Below are positions 15,112 through 24,593 of a stretch of DNA of 64,000 nucleotides, piece by piece. Where the stretch lies: NCBI GenBank assembly GCA_965247585.1, contig CBDFHC010000005.1, positions 434,001-498,000 of the forward strand, given 5' to 3'. The notes beneath the pieces are model-generated. The model saw only the letters and a list, made by a program, of their open reading frames with translations, had not been told where the DNA came from and did not search any database. The position numbers and the translations under genes were made by a program. The DNA comes from CBDFHC01 sp965247585 (GTDB lineage Bacteria; Chloroflexota; Dehalococcoidia; Lucifugimonadales; GCA-2712585). How positions within the stretch are numbered: position 1 is the first letter of the stretch; every line of letters begins with the position of its first letter.

Positions 15112-15843
15112 TTAGTCCTTCCAGTACCGCTCTTCCTTTACATTGAACCCCTGGGGGGCAAGCCGCTCTTTTACGTCTTCAATCATTCCAGGGTGGCCGC
15201 AGGTGTAGACCAGGATTTCTTCACGCGTGAGGCCCAACTCCTTGATGTACTTCTCCACCACGGCGTTAGCCCTCCCCGTTTCCCCCTGCCACCCGGCGTT
15301 GCGCTCTTCCTGGGGCCTGCTAACAGTGGGAACGTAGAAGAGGCTCACCTGGCTGCCTGATGCCATCCGTTCCATTTCATCCTTGTAGGTGAACTCGTCC
15401 ACGTAGCTGGCCCCCTGGATCACATAAAAGCGGTCGCCGGACTTACCTTCGTGGATATAGGTGCGAAGCATGCTCATGAACGGGGCGATACCCGTGACGG
15501 TGGATACCATCAGGTGGGACTTTACTTTGGGGTCCAGCGTGAATATCCCCTTGCAGCGGGGGCGAATGCTGATCCGGTCCCCCTCACGCATTTTCCACAT
15601 TCGAGGGGTGAGGACGCCGAAGGGGTGCGGGACCAGCTCCACGAATATCTCCAGCTCCGGCTCATGGGGGCCGGAGACGATGGAGTAGGCGCGCTCGATT
15701 CCTTCCAGGCCCAAGGTGCAATACTGTCCGGGTTTAAACGTCATCGGCTGGTCCGGCTTGAGCCTTATTATCATAAGGTCGTCAGTGATCTCTTCCCGGC
15801 GGACCAGGGTTGCTTGAGGCAGCACCTGTTGCTTGGTTGTCAT
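15112..15843 (-). CDS. Ferredoxin-NAD(P) reductase-type flavoprotein
   Basis: A 243-residue FAD/NAD(P) oxidoreductase of the ferredoxin reductase superfamily. The FAD domain has FKPGQYCTLGL and RAYSIVSGP (R-x-Y-S binds FAD). The nucleotide domain has VTGIAPFMSML and, near the end, VYTCGHPGMIEDVKERL. It begins ten bases after the stop of the formate-dehydrogenase-like gene and is the last gene of that operon, so it probably moves electrons between a pyridine nucleotide and the complex or a ferredoxin partner. It has no iron-sulfur domain of its own. The physiological direction is unknown. Confidence 0.85.
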   Translation of the reverse strand: MTTKQQVLPQATLVRREEITDDLMIIRLKPDQPMTFKPGQYCTLGLEGIERAYSIVSGPHEPELEIFVELVPHPFGVLTPRMWKMREGDRISIRPRCKGIFTLDPKVKSHLMVSTVTGIAPFMSMLRTYIHEGKSGDRFYVIQGASYVDEFTYKDEMERMASGSQVSLFYVPTVSRPQEERNAGWQGETGRANAVVEKYIKELGLTREEILVYTCGHPGMIEDVKERLAPQGFNVKEERYWKD

Positions 15844-15853
15844 GATCTGCGGT

Positions 15854-18703
15854 CTAACTCCCTTCCGTGTTCGCCTCTGCCAACATTACCAACCTGGCGC
15901 TGGAAACCGTAAGCTCCGGCACCTTCGCCATGGGGTCCGGGTCAGGGCTGGCGCTGAGATCAACCATGAGTTGGCCGAACAGGGCGGTGGATGACACCAC
16001 GCCCCGCTGGATACCGTCTCTGAAGCACGCGAGGCCACGTACGGCGCCGCCCGCGCACTGCACCTCCACCAGGTCCCCCTCACTAATGCCCAGCATGGCG
16101 GCATCGTCACGGTGCAGTTCCACCAGCTCGTTCCGCTCCAACCTGTTCCGCGTACCGCTGACCAGCTTCGCCTCCCGGTCCGGCTGGAGCAGTACACGGC
16201 CGGGGGTGAAGATGAAGGCGTACTCCTCCTGGGCGGCTGGGGCGGTGCTGTGGAAATCCGGGGAGTCCAACCGCGCTTTGCCGTTGGGGAAGCCATCAGC
16301 GTAGAGCACCGGCGTACCGGGGCTTTCGGCGTTGAGGCAGGGCCATTGAATACCCCTGAGCACCCTATCCGAGTAGAGAATCTGGGTGGGCAAGGGGTTG
16401 GAGGCGTCCGGACGGAAAACCAACTGTCCCTCGGACTCCAGGCGGCGGTGGGATACCCCGCCGTAGATGGGCATCAGGGCGGCCATCTCGTCCATCACCT
16501 GGGCCGGCGACTCGAAGTCGAAGCCCTGGGCCTGCATTCGCCGGGCCAGGTCACAGATAACCCGCTCTTCCGGCCTGGAGCGGTTGTTCCTGAGCTCGAT
16601 TACCGGCTTGAGGAGTTGGATGCGGCGCTCCAGGTTGGTATAAGTGCCGGCCTTTTCGGCGAAAGTGGACCGGGGGAGCACTACGTCGGCGTGTTGCGCC
16701 GCGGTGCCCATGAAGCTGTCATGGACCACCAGGAACTCCAACGCCTCCAGGGCCGCGGCGGCATCGCCCAGCTCACCGTTGGAGAAGTTTGGGCTGTCTC
16801 CCACAATGAACATTGCCTTGACGCCGCCCGAGCGGGCCGCCTCGAAGGTGGCGTGCAGGTCCAGGCCGGTCTGTGAAGGCAACTGGACAGACCACTCTTC
16901 GGACAGCCGCTGCCGGGCCTCCGGGTCCGAGACAGGCATGTAGCCGGGCAGCAGATAGGGAACGCAACCGGCGTCCCAAGCGCCCTGCTCGTTGGCGCCC
17001 CGGCGCAGCGGGTAGAGGCCGGCGGACGGGCTTCCCAGGTTGCCCGTCAGCAGCGACAGCGACGCCAGCGCCCGCACGGTGTCGCCGTGGAGCTCCGGCG
17101 TTATGTTGTCCAGCGCGTAGACTATGGACGAGGGCTCTGCCGGCGCGTACATCCGAACGGCGCGCTCCAGAAGCTCCGCGGGCACCCCGGTCTGCCCTAA
17201 AGCCAAATCTATGTCAAAGGTGGCCAGCGTTTGCCGCAGTCCCTGGACCCCCCGGCAGTTATCTTCCAGCCATTCTCGGCGCTCCAACCCCTGTTCCACC
17301 ATCTCCCTGAGGATGGCGCCCAGAAGCAGCAGCTCGGTACCCGGCTTGGGCCGCAGCCACAAGTGGGCGTAGCGGGTCAGCTCCACCTCCCGGGGGTCAA
17401 TGACGATGAGCCGGGCGCCGGTCTTCACGGCGCGCTTGATGGGCACGCCCAGGACGTTGTGCTCTTCGGTGAGGTTGGCGTTGAATACCAGGATGCAGCG
17501 GGCCTCTTCCAGCTCCCATATGGGGTTGGTGGCGGCGCCGTAACCCACGGTCTCTATGAGCGCCTGCACCAGGCCGGGGCGGGTGTTGGAGGTCTGGTTC
17601 ACGTTGTTGGTGCCCATCACCTTCCGGGCGAATTTCTGCGCCAGGTAGTGCTCCTCGTTGGTGCTGTTGGGCGAGGTGAGCAGCGCGAATGCACCTCCGC
17701 GGTACTGGGTAAGGCGGTCAGCGACGTAGTCCAGCGCCTCGTCCCAGGAGGCCTCCTGCAACTCTCCGTCACGACGCACCAGCGGCTTCTTCAGCCGCTC
17801 CTTGCGATTGACGAACTCCAGCCCGAACTTGCCCTTGAAGCAGGCTTGACCCCGGTTGGCGGGGGCGTTTATCTCCGGCACGGAGCGGACCAGCTTTCCG
17901 AAGGCGTTCACTTCCAAGTTTAGCTGGCACCCCACCGGGCAATGGGGGCAGATGGTGCGCTCTACTCGCTGCGGCTTCTCCCATTTATGTTCACTTTCAA
18001 CCAGAGCGCCCACGGGGCAAACATCCAGGCAGGCGCCGCAGAACTCGCAGCCGGACTCCAGCAGCGAGGTGCCAAAGGAGGTGCCCACCAGCGCCTGGCC
18101 CGCGCGCTCCGTGAAGGTGATGGCGTTGTCCCCCCGCACCTCCTCGCAGATACGAACGCAACGCCCGCAGACGATGCACAGGTTGTAGTCACGATCGTAG
18201 AACGGGTCGCCGGTGTCCACGGGCAGGTTGCGGTACTTGTATTCCAGAGGGGACTCCAGGTCCATGCCCAGAAAGCGAACGGTGTCCTTCAGCTCGCAGC
18301 GCTCGTTTTTGGGACAGGTGACGCACCGGTCGTTGACAGATACGTGCCGCAGGCACACGTCCGAGGGGCCGCACAGGTCCACCCGGTGGCACGTGAGGCA
18401 GCCGTGGGGATGGTCCGCCAGCAGCATTTCCATTATGTTGCGCCGCAGCTCCTGCACAGGCTCCGTGGTGTTCCGCACCTGCATCCCTTCGGCGGCGGGA
18501 AGGGTGCAGGACGCGGGGAAACCGCGGCCGTTTTCCACCTCCACCACGCACATGCGGCAGGCGGCAAAGGGATCCATGCCCGGGTGGTAGCACAGATAAG
18601 GGATGTATATGCCCGCGTCCGTGGCGGCTTCCAGTACGGTCTTCCCGGGCTGGGTCTTCACCTGCTGCCCGTCAATGGTGATGGTGATCTCGTTTTCCGC
18701 CAA
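15854..18703 (-). CDS. Formate-dehydrogenase/NuoG-like molybdopterin iron-sulfur subunit
   Basis: A 949-residue catalytic-type subunit from a TTG start at 18703, chosen because GGAGG lies eight bases upstream and it follows the nuoF stop by four bases. Domains in order: [2Fe-2S] ferredoxin (YLCYHPGMDPFAACRMC, about 30-50), NuoG-type His/Cys cluster (HPHGCLTCHRVDLC, then CVTCPKNERC), two [4Fe-4S] clusters (CIVCGRCVRIC and CEFCGACLDVC), then the molybdopterin domain with its own cluster (CPHCPVGC, then QACFKGKFG). NAD-dependent formate dehydrogenases carry Cys or Sec after the SN-x-R segment; here it reads TSNTRPGLVQAL, with no Cys. The enzyme may therefore not be a formate dehydrogenase, or may use another ligand. 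With NuoE- and NuoF-like partners it would pass electrons to or from NAD(H). Confidence 0.85.
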   Translation of the reverse strand: MAENEITITIDGQQVKTQPGKTVLEAATDAGIYIPYLCYHPGMDPFAACRMCVVEVENGRGFPASCTLPAAEGMQVRNTTEPVQELRRNIMEMLLADHPHGCLTCHRVDLCGPSDVCLRHVSVNDRCVTCPKNERCELKDTVRFLGMDLESPLEYKYRNLPVDTGDPFYDRDYNLCIVCGRCVRICEEVRGDNAITFTERAGQALVGTSFGTSLLESGCEFCGACLDVCPVGALVESEHKWEKPQRVERTICPHCPVGCQLNLEVNAFGKLVRSVPEINAPANRGQACFKGKFGLEFVNRKERLKKPLVRRDGELQEASWDEALDYVADRLTQYRGGAFALLTSPNSTNEEHYLAQKFARKVMGTNNVNQTSNTRPGLVQALIETVGYGAATNPIWELEEARCILVFNANLTEEHNVLGVPIKRAVKTGARLIVIDPREVELTRYAHLWLRPKPGTELLLLGAILREMVEQGLERREWLEDNCRGVQGLRQTLATFDIDLALGQTGVPAELLERAVRMYAPAEPSSIVYALDNITPELHGDTVRALASLSLLTGNLGSPSAGLYPLRRGANEQGAWDAGCVPYLLPGYMPVSDPEARQRLSEEWSVQLPSQTGLDLHATFEAARSGGVKAMFIVGDSPNFSNGELGDAAAALEALEFLVVHDSFMGTAAQHADVVLPRSTFAEKAGTYTNLERRIQLLKPVIELRNNRSRPEERVICDLARRMQAQGFDFESPAQVMDEMAALMPIYGGVSHRRLESEGQLVFRPDASNPLPTQILYSDRVLRGIQWPCLNAESPGTPVLYADGFPNGKARLDSPDFHSTAPAAQEEYAFIFTPGRVLLQPDREAKLVSGTRNRLERNELVELHRDDAAMLGISEGDLVEVQCAGGAVRGLACFRDGIQRGVVSSTALFGQLMVDLSASPDPDPMAKVPELTVSSARLVMLAEANTEGS

Positions 18704-18707
18704 AGGA

Positions 18708-20417
18708 CTACCTCCGACTCTGGGTGGGGGAGTACCAGGGACGCTGGCACTTACCCGTGGCACAGTGCTTCTCCAGGATATGCTGGTCGAACTCCGCGCC
18801 GAACTCCCGCAGCGCCGAGGAGACCGGGTTGAAGCCCAGTTGGCCGTGGCCGCACAGTGACCCCGCCTGCATGTTGCCGCCCACCCGGCGCATCAGCTCC
18901 AGGTCAGCGGGCCGGCCCTCCAGGGCGCAGATCCGCTCCAGCACCTCCAGCAGGTGGGTCATGCCCGTGCGGCATGGGAAGCACTTGCCGCAAGACTCGA
19001 ACTGGCAGAAGGCCACCAGGTTCCGGGTGAGGTCCACAACGCAGGTGTCCTGGTCGGCGGCTATGATGCCACCAGAGCCCAGGATGGCGCCGGCTTTGGC
19101 CATCGCCTCAAAGTCCAGGGGGATGTCCAGATTTTCGGCGCTGAGGACACCTCCCAGCGGCCCCCCGGTCTGCAACAGCTTCAGCGACTTTCCGTTGGGT
19201 ACCCCGCCGGCCACGTCGTAAATCACCTGCTTCAGGGTGATGCCCAGGGGGACCTCCACCATGCCGGTGTACACCAGGTCACCGGAGAGACAGAGGATGG
19301 CGGTGCCCTTGCTGCGCTCCTGACCGATTTCCGCAAACCAGTCGCCACCCTTGAGGACGATCTGAGGCACATAGGCCAGGGTTTTCACGTTGTTGATATT
19401 GCTGGGCTTTCCGAAGAGGCCCACCTGGGCGGGGAAGGGGGGGCGGTAACGCGGCATGGCGCGCTTCCCCTCTATGGACTCCATTAGGGCGGTCTCTTCG
19501 CCGGAGACGTAGGAGTCTCCCGTGAGGGCGACCTCGACGTCAAAGCTGAAGCCGGAGCCGAGGATGTTCTGCCCCAGCACCCCGGCTTCCCGGGCCTCAT
19601 ATATGGCGCGCCAGGTGCGGTCGATGGGGCCGTCGTGGCCGTGCCGGATAAATACGTAGCCTTGGCCGGCCCCCGTGGCGTAGCCCGCCAGGATGACCCC
19701 TTCCAGCAGGCTGTGGGGGTCGCTTTCCAGGATGCCCTTGTCGTTGAAGGCCCCGGGGTCTCCCTCCTCACAGTTGACCAGGATGTACCTGACGGGGTCC
19801 CGTGCCCCGGCGAGGAAGTTCCATTTGGTTCCGGTGGGGAAGGCGGCGCCGCCACGGCCCCGCAGGCCGGACTTGGACACCTCCTCCCGCACCTGGTCCG
19901 GGGTCATCGCGCCCAGGGCGCGATCCAACGCGGCGTAGCCGTCGTTGGCGATGTACTGGTGGATGTTGCCCGGCTCCAGGATTCCCGCGTTCCGCAGGGC
20001 AATGCGTAGCTGAGGTTTCATCATGGGGTGTTCCGTCAGGTCCCGTAAGCCGTTGGGAGAAGTCTGATTCCATACTCCCAGCGCCAGGTCGTTCAGCGGC
20101 CGTCCGCCGCCGATGTGCTCACCCACGATGTCGTCCACGCGGTCCGGCGTTACGTTGCCGTAGACCACGCGGGGTCCGCCAGGCACCAGCACGTCCACCA
20201 GCGGTTCGGCGTGACAGAGGCCCAGGCATCCCACCTCGCTCACCACCCCAGCAATGCCCTGCTGCCGAAAGGCCTCTTGGAAGGCGACAACCACCGCGTC
20301 TGCCCCGGCGGCCTTGCCACACAACGCCGTGCCCACCCGCACCCACGGTCCGGCGCCGGAGGTGAGCTGCTGCCATACGGCGTCAGACTGAGTCTTCAGT
20401 TCCTGGAAGCTAGCCAC
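18708..20417 (-). CDS. nuoF: NADH-binding flavoprotein, NuoF/HoxF/HndC-like
   Basis: A 569-residue NuoF-type subunit that binds NADH, FMN and a [4Fe-4S] cluster. An N-terminal thioredoxin-like domain (about 1-110, with GCLGLCHAEPLV) precedes the core. The core has GLRGRGGAAFPTGTKW (glycine-rich nucleotide site), NCEEGDPGAFNDK (FMN site), and the cluster motif SCGKCFPCRTG with a fourth Cys at SLCGHGQ. The extra N-terminal domain makes it like HndC/HoxF rather than the short complex I NuoF. Its start overlaps the end of nuoE by eight bases and its stop is four bases before the next subunit, so the three are tightly co-translated. Partner of an NAD-linked, soluble oxidoreductase. Confidence 0.93.
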   Translation of the reverse strand: MASFQELKTQSDAVWQQLTSGAGPWVRVGTALCGKAAGADAVVVAFQEAFRQQGIAGVVSEVGCLGLCHAEPLVDVLVPGGPRVVYGNVTPDRVDDIVGEHIGGGRPLNDLALGVWNQTSPNGLRDLTEHPMMKPQLRIALRNAGILEPGNIHQYIANDGYAALDRALGAMTPDQVREEVSKSGLRGRGGAAFPTGTKWNFLAGARDPVRYILVNCEEGDPGAFNDKGILESDPHSLLEGVILAGYATGAGQGYVFIRHGHDGPIDRTWRAIYEAREAGVLGQNILGSGFSFDVEVALTGDSYVSGEETALMESIEGKRAMPRYRPPFPAQVGLFGKPSNINNVKTLAYVPQIVLKGGDWFAEIGQERSKGTAILCLSGDLVYTGMVEVPLGITLKQVIYDVAGGVPNGKSLKLLQTGGPLGGVLSAENLDIPLDFEAMAKAGAILGSGGIIAADQDTCVVDLTRNLVAFCQFESCGKCFPCRTGMTHLLEVLERICALEGRPADLELMRRVGGNMQAGSLCGHGQLGFNPVSSALREFGAEFDQHILEKHCATGKCQRPWYSPTQSRR

Positions 20418-20913
20418 CGTGCGCCTCGCCGTGGGACGGCTGCTCTTTCAGATCATCGACGATTTTCGCGGCCCGCTCCGGGGTCACTCGGCCGATCAGG
20501 TGATGGTTCACGCTCATCACGGGCCCGTTGCCGCAGGCGGCCAGGCAGGTGTTGAGCCGCAGGGAGACGGACCGGTCCGCGGTGGTCCCCTTGCCGGGGA
20601 GGTCCAGCCGCTGGGACACCGCGTCTATGACGTTCATGGCGCCGAGGATGTGGCAGGTAGGACCCCAGCACACCTCCACACTGTTCCGGCCAGGAGGCTC
20701 GAAGCGGAAGTTAGTGTAGAAAGAGGCCACGCCCCAGACGTCGTTAACGGTGGACTTGGTGAAGCGGGAGACCTGGTCAACCGCCTCTTCCGGGATGTAG
20801 CCCAGCTCGTCTTCCACCGCCAACAGGCAGGAAAGTACGGTGATGGTCTTCTGCTTCTGCTCGGTGAGTGCTCGCCCGATGCGCTGTCGCAGACCCTCTG
20901 CGGTAGAGGTCAC
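20410..20913 (-). CDS. nuoE: NuoE-like [2Fe-2S] thioredoxin-fold subunit
   Basis: A 167-residue NuoE/HndA-type subunit from a GTG start at 20913, chosen because CCGGAGG lies four bases upstream and the family sequence (EGLRQRIGRALTEQKQK) begins at once; an upstream ATG would add about 40 unpatterned residues. Helical N-terminal part contains LAVEDELGYIPEEAVDQV. The thioredoxin-fold part carries the four cluster cysteines in VCWGPTC and CLAACGNGPVM. First gene of the four-gene operon (nuoE, nuoF, molybdopterin subunit, flavin reductase). It shuttles electrons with the NADH-binding subunit. Confidence 0.92.
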   Translation of the reverse strand: MTSTAEGLRQRIGRALTEQKQKTITVLSCLLAVEDELGYIPEEAVDQVSRFTKSTVNDVWGVASFYTNFRFEPPGRNSVEVCWGPTCHILGAMNVIDAVSQRLDLPGKGTTADRSVSLRLNTCLAACGNGPVMSVNHHLIGRVTPERAAKIVDDLKEQPSHGEAHGG

Positions 20914-20995
20914 GCAGCCTCCGGTTAATAGTGAATTGTTTTTACTAACGGCCCGGAGATGGTAGCACAGGGGAAGGTGCCGTTCAACGGAGACA

Positions 20996-21070
20996 AGGGG
21001 GGGAGAATCTGGCATGGCGATGGGTATGGCCATCACGATGGACGGCGAATCATAGGCCGGTGGCGCCGGT
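20996..21070 (+). repeat. Half-copy of the intergenic repeat (5' motif only)
   Basis: GGGGGGGAGAATCTGGCATGG, GATGGGTATGGCCATCACGATGG and CGAATCATAGGCCGGTGGCG match the 5' module of the full repeat at 36.8 kb and the half-copy at 4.4 kb. The T-rich segment and CTGAGGG hairpin are absent. It occupies most of the gap between nuoE and the propeller lipoprotein gene (20914-21131). Confidence 0.6.
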
Positions 21071-21131
21071 ATTGCCCAAGGCTAACCGTCCTCTCCTATC
21101 TGAACGGCCGTAGAAGCCAGCTTCCTAGCCA

Positions 21132-22121
21132 TCAGGGCGCGACGGTGATCTTCGTGATGGAGCCGTCTCCGAGGGCTACCCAGATGCTCTCCCCGTCATA
21201 GGCCATGGCCTGGGGGCGTTGCCCCACGGTAACGCTGAAGGGTTCCGAGCCGTCCTTGGCCATGTTCAGCACCTGCTCCACCGGGGCCTGTTCCCCGCCG
21301 GTGCTGGCAACCCAGATGTCCGAGCCAGCGGACAGGACGTCAGAAGGACTGGGCAGCACCCGATACTGACCTACAACGTTCCCTTCGGTGTCCAGTTTAG
21401 TGACGGATTCCCCGGCAAGCTCCCGGCGTCCCACACTGGCTACCCACAGATGCTCCCCATCAAAGGCCATGCTGCCGGGGGTGTCCACCGGCACGGTCGC
21501 CAGCAGCCGGCCGTGGCGGTCCAGCTTTGACAGGGAGCTTCCGCCCTGGTTCGCCACCCACACGTTTCGGCCGTCGAACAGCACGTCCCCAGGTTGCGCC
21601 CCCACCTTGTACATGCCCACCACACTCCCATTGGCGCGGAGCTTGTTCACCGTGCCCGCCAGGGAGTCCACCACCCAGATGAAGCGGCCGTCAAAGGTCA
21701 GCGCGTCCAGGATGCGGCCGGCCGGGTACGTGCCAACAATCTCCCCGTTTCTCTCCATCTTGGTGACGGTGCCGATGCCGTTGGACACCCAGAGGTAGTT
21801 GCCATCGAATACCAAACCCCGTGGGAGACGGCCCGCCTCGAATGTCCCCAGGTTTCGGCCGTCTCGATTGAGCTTGGACACGGTGCCATCGCCCCAGTTG
21901 GCCACCCAGATGTATATACCGTCAAACAGGATGGCGACGGGGTTCGTCCCCGCGGAGAAGGGCTGCACGTCCACCGCGGGCAGGGAATAGCCCTCGCCGC
22001 GTATTGGAGCGCCGTCGACGGACGCATCGCCGGACTCGACGCAGGCGGTGAGTAGAAGAAGGAGGGCCGCTGCCGCGGTGAGGAGCCAGGTGGTCCGGAT
22101 GGCGCGGCGGGGTGTATTCAT
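21132..22121 (-). CDS. Beta-propeller (NHL/SMP30-like) lipoprotein
   Basis: A 329-residue lipoprotein with signal and lipobox LTAC (Cys27). The mature part is a chain of about 40-residue repeats of the form ILFDGIYIWVANWGDGTVSKL, VFDGNYLWVSNGIGTVTKM and LFDGRNVWVANQGGSSLSKL. Each has an aromatic-V-A/S-N turn, giving a six- or seven-bladed propeller like the YVTN/NHL group. Such domains bind ligands or partner proteins on the outer cell surface; no enzymatic residues are evident. It is the last gene of the envelope cluster on the minus strand. Confidence 0.8.
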   Translation of the reverse strand: MNTPRRAIRTTWLLTAAAALLLLLTACVESGDASVDGAPIRGEGYSLPAVDVQPFSAGTNPVAILFDGIYIWVANWGDGTVSKLNRDGRNLGTFEAGRLPRGLVFDGNYLWVSNGIGTVTKMERNGEIVGTYPAGRILDALTFDGRFIWVVDSLAGTVNKLRANGSVVGMYKVGAQPGDVLFDGRNVWVANQGGSSLSKLDRHGRLLATVPVDTPGSMAFDGEHLWVASVGRRELAGESVTKLDTEGNVVGQYRVLPSPSDVLSAGSDIWVASTGGEQAPVEQVLNMAKDGSEPFSVTVGQRPQAMAYDGESIWVALGDGSITKITVAP

Positions 22122-22194
22122 GTCACCGGACTGATGCGGCGGAGGGCGCTGCGGTGCAGCGGGCTTCGGGGGGTGGGTTGGGAGGCCCCGCCGC

Positions 22195-23514
22195 TCATTG
22201 ACCTTTGTCGTCGGTGATCATCCGCGCCACCTGCCGCCCCAGCCGGACGCTGTAGTTGGTGCCGCGGTCTTCTGGGTAAATCTGGGTGGTGTTCGCCAGG
22301 TAGAGGTCTTTCACAGGGGTGCGCAGCTCCGGAATTCGCTCCGCATAGTTCACTCCAATTATAGGCTGCGCCGCGTCCACCTTGTGGTGGTGGTAGTCCT
22401 GCACCCAGGAGCGGTCAAACGCGGGATTGATCCGGTTCAGGTGCGGCAGGTACTCCTCCAAAAGCTCCTCCGCGCTCATCTGGTACAGCGGTTCGTCAGT
22501 GGCCGGGTAGTTGGTCAGGTAGACAATGTGCTTCCCCCCGTACAGTGACGGATCCACGAAGTTCGTCTGCTCTATGATCCCAACGAAGGGTATGGAGCGG
22601 TCCGCGATGTTGAGCCAGTACTTGGGGGAGAGCGGGCGGTCCAGCACCAGGATGGCCAGCACCGCGGACAGGTAGGTGACGTTGGTCAGCTTCTTCAGGT
22701 AATGGTCCGGCAGCGGCGGCGCCAGCCGAGTGAAGATAAAGGAGGGCGTGGTGGCCAGGACGGCGTCGTACTGCCGTGTTTCCGGCCCGCCGGGCAGCTC
22801 CAGCTCCAGACCGTTGGCGCGGCCGTCTTCTGTCACGATTCGTTTGACGCCGGCGGAGGTGTGCACCTGCCCGCCCTTTTCGCGAATTCGCTGCGCCAGC
22901 ACCTCGAAGACCTCGCCAAAGCTGCCGATGGGATAGCCCAGCTTCTCCTTCTCCCAGAACCGGTCCCGGGAGGCGACGCGCAGGTATATTTTGCCCCATA
23001 GCCAGGCCATGCTTATCTGGTCATAGTGGCGGCCGAATTTGCCCCTCAGCATGGGCTCCCAGATCACCTGGTAAGCGCGGCGGCCCACCCGCTTCTCCAG
23101 CCAGTCCCGCGCCGTGACGCCCTCGAATTTTTGCCAGTTTTTAGTCTTTTGCAGATAGAAGGTAACCAGCCCCAGCCGTATCCGGTCCAGCATACCCAGG
23201 GGTTTGAATGCCAGCAGGTCCCTGGGCGTGGCGAAGTTCCAGATCCGGTCGCCGTAAAACAGTCCCACCTTCGACTCGATCCATTGCAGCCGCGGACCCA
23301 GCCCGATCTGATGGATCAGCTCGACGATGTCCTTGTCGCTGCGGAACAGGTGGTGGTAGCCCCGCTCCAGCCGGCCGCCCCCCACGTCGAAGGTGGAAGC
23401 CTGGCCGCCCAGGAAGGGCGCTCGCTCGAACACCTCGGCCTGGTGTCCCCGCTGCGTCAGGTCGTAGGCCGCCGCCAACCCCAAAGCGCCCGCGCCGATT
23501 ATCCCTACCTTCAT
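22195..23514 (-). CDS. FAD-dependent amine-oxidase/protoporphyrinogen-oxidase-like protein
   Basis: A 439-residue flavoprotein. The N-terminal dinucleotide-binding motif is VGIIGAGALGLAAAYDL, followed by EVFERAPFLGGQAS and the GG-R-E-R-GYHHLF segment of the protoporphyrinogen oxidase/phytoene desaturase-like group. The C-terminus has YLANTTQIYPEDRGTNYSVR, the usual FAD-contact region. These proteins also include UDP-galactopyranose-mutase-like sugar-handling relatives. Its start overlaps the flippase-like gene by four bases (ATGA), so they are translationally coupled. With GT-C-like genes upstream, a role in lipid-linked sugar or isoprenoid modification is more likely than haem synthesis, since no haem gene is near (inference). 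Confidence 0.8.
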   Translation of the reverse strand: MKVGIIGAGALGLAAAYDLTQRGHQAEVFERAPFLGGQASTFDVGGGRLERGYHHLFRSDKDIVELIHQIGLGPRLQWIESKVGLFYGDRIWNFATPRDLLAFKPLGMLDRIRLGLVTFYLQKTKNWQKFEGVTARDWLEKRVGRRAYQVIWEPMLRGKFGRHYDQISMAWLWGKIYLRVASRDRFWEKEKLGYPIGSFGEVFEVLAQRIREKGGQVHTSAGVKRIVTEDGRANGLELELPGGPETRQYDAVLATTPSFIFTRLAPPLPDHYLKKLTNVTYLSAVLAILVLDRPLSPKYWLNIADRSIPFVGIIEQTNFVDPSLYGGKHIVYLTNYPATDEPLYQMSAEELLEEYLPHLNRINPAFDRSWVQDYHHHKVDAAQPIIGVNYAERIPELRTPVKDLYLANTTQIYPEDRGTNYSVRLGRQVARMITDDKGQ

Positions 23515-24593
23515 CGCTCTCCACCTACCATCTCAGCCTTTCCTATGGGAACGGCGGTCGACGGGTTATCTTCCCTCCGAGTCAGGCTGGTAAGCGACTC
23601 GTGCCCGGACCAGAGGAAGACCAAGCCCAGCGCCGTAATCGGTAGCAACAGGTAGACGTGGAGCATGACCGCGTAGGCCCCCGCCACTCCCGCGCCCACG
23701 CCCACCAGCGTCAGCGCCGCCGCGGCGGGAAACTCGAAGGTACCGATGGAGCCGGGGGAAGACGGAATAGCTGTGGCCAGGTTGGACACCGCGGTGACCA
23801 GCAGGACTACGGGGACCAGCAGCACTGCCGGGCTGAAGAAGTCCTGTAGGTCAAAGGAGATGGCGATAACCAGGAACATGGCCCCCTCGAACAGCCATAC
23901 CGGCAGGGAGCGCATGAAAAGTCCGGCGTGCCTCCGGGGTTCCCTCAGCCCGGTGAGGCCGGTGACGAACAGGTTCAATACCTCTATGGCCTTGGGGCGA
24001 AGGCGGCTCGGCAGCAGGTTGGCCAACCGCTCAAACTGGCGCACGAAGCCCGGGTTGATGGCCAGCAGGGTCAAAACTCCGATGGCCGCCAGGAAGACCA
24101 GCAGCGCCCCGGCGCCGAAGATGCCCCAGGACACCTGCGTGCCCGTGCTGGACTCGTCCACCAGTCCGGCGAGGATAATGATGGGGACCGTTACCGCGGC
24201 GAAGAAAAGGAGCGTGAGGCCGTCGTAGACCCGCTCTACGATGATGGTGGCCAGCCCGGTGCTGGTGTTGAACCCTTCTCTTCGCGCCAGATAGTAGGCC
24301 CGAACCACCTCGCCCAGCCGGGCGGGCAGCAGGTTGTTGGCCATGTAGCCCACGGTGACCACCGGGAAGAGACGTACCGCCCCGAAGCGGCGCACCGGCG
24401 CCAGCAGGTACTGCCACCGCAACGTCCGGAAGAGCACGGCGACGAAGTAAAGCGCCACCGCGGGAGCTACGTACTGGTATCTAGCGTCCGCCAGGGCGCC
24501 ACCCATCTCATGGATGTCTACCGTGAGGAAGAATAGGGCTATGAAGGCGACGCTGACCGCCAGCCCCAACCAGAGTCCTCGGTTCTTAATCAA
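23511..24593 (-). CDS. Flippase-like membrane protein (LPG synthase TM family, UPF0104)
   Basis: A 360-residue integral membrane protein with about eight helices. It has the family signature around LRTLRWQYLLAPVRR, the GYMANNLLPARLGEVVRAYYLARREG loop region, VERVYDGLTLLFF and the C-terminal AIPSSPGSIGTFEF. This is the lysylphosphatidylglycerol synthase transmembrane region/AglD-type fold, found in proteins that flip or transfer lipid-linked groups. It is coupled to the FAD protein by a four-base overlap. The gap upstream (24594-24755) shows no gene. Confidence 0.85.
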   Translation of the reverse strand: MIKNRGLWLGLAVSVAFIALFFLTVDIHEMGGALADARYQYVAPAVALYFVAVLFRTLRWQYLLAPVRRFGAVRLFPVVTVGYMANNLLPARLGEVVRAYYLARREGFNTSTGLATIIVERVYDGLTLLFFAAVTVPIIILAGLVDESSTGTQVSWGIFGAGALLVFLAAIGVLTLLAINPGFVRQFERLANLLPSRLRPKAIEVLNLFVTGLTGLREPRRHAGLFMRSLPVWLFEGAMFLVIAISFDLQDFFSPAVLLVPVVLLVTAVSNLATAIPSSPGSIGTFEFPAAAALTLVGVGAGVAGAYAVMLHVYLLLPITALGLVFLWSGHESLTSLTRREDNPSTAVPIGKAEMVGGER

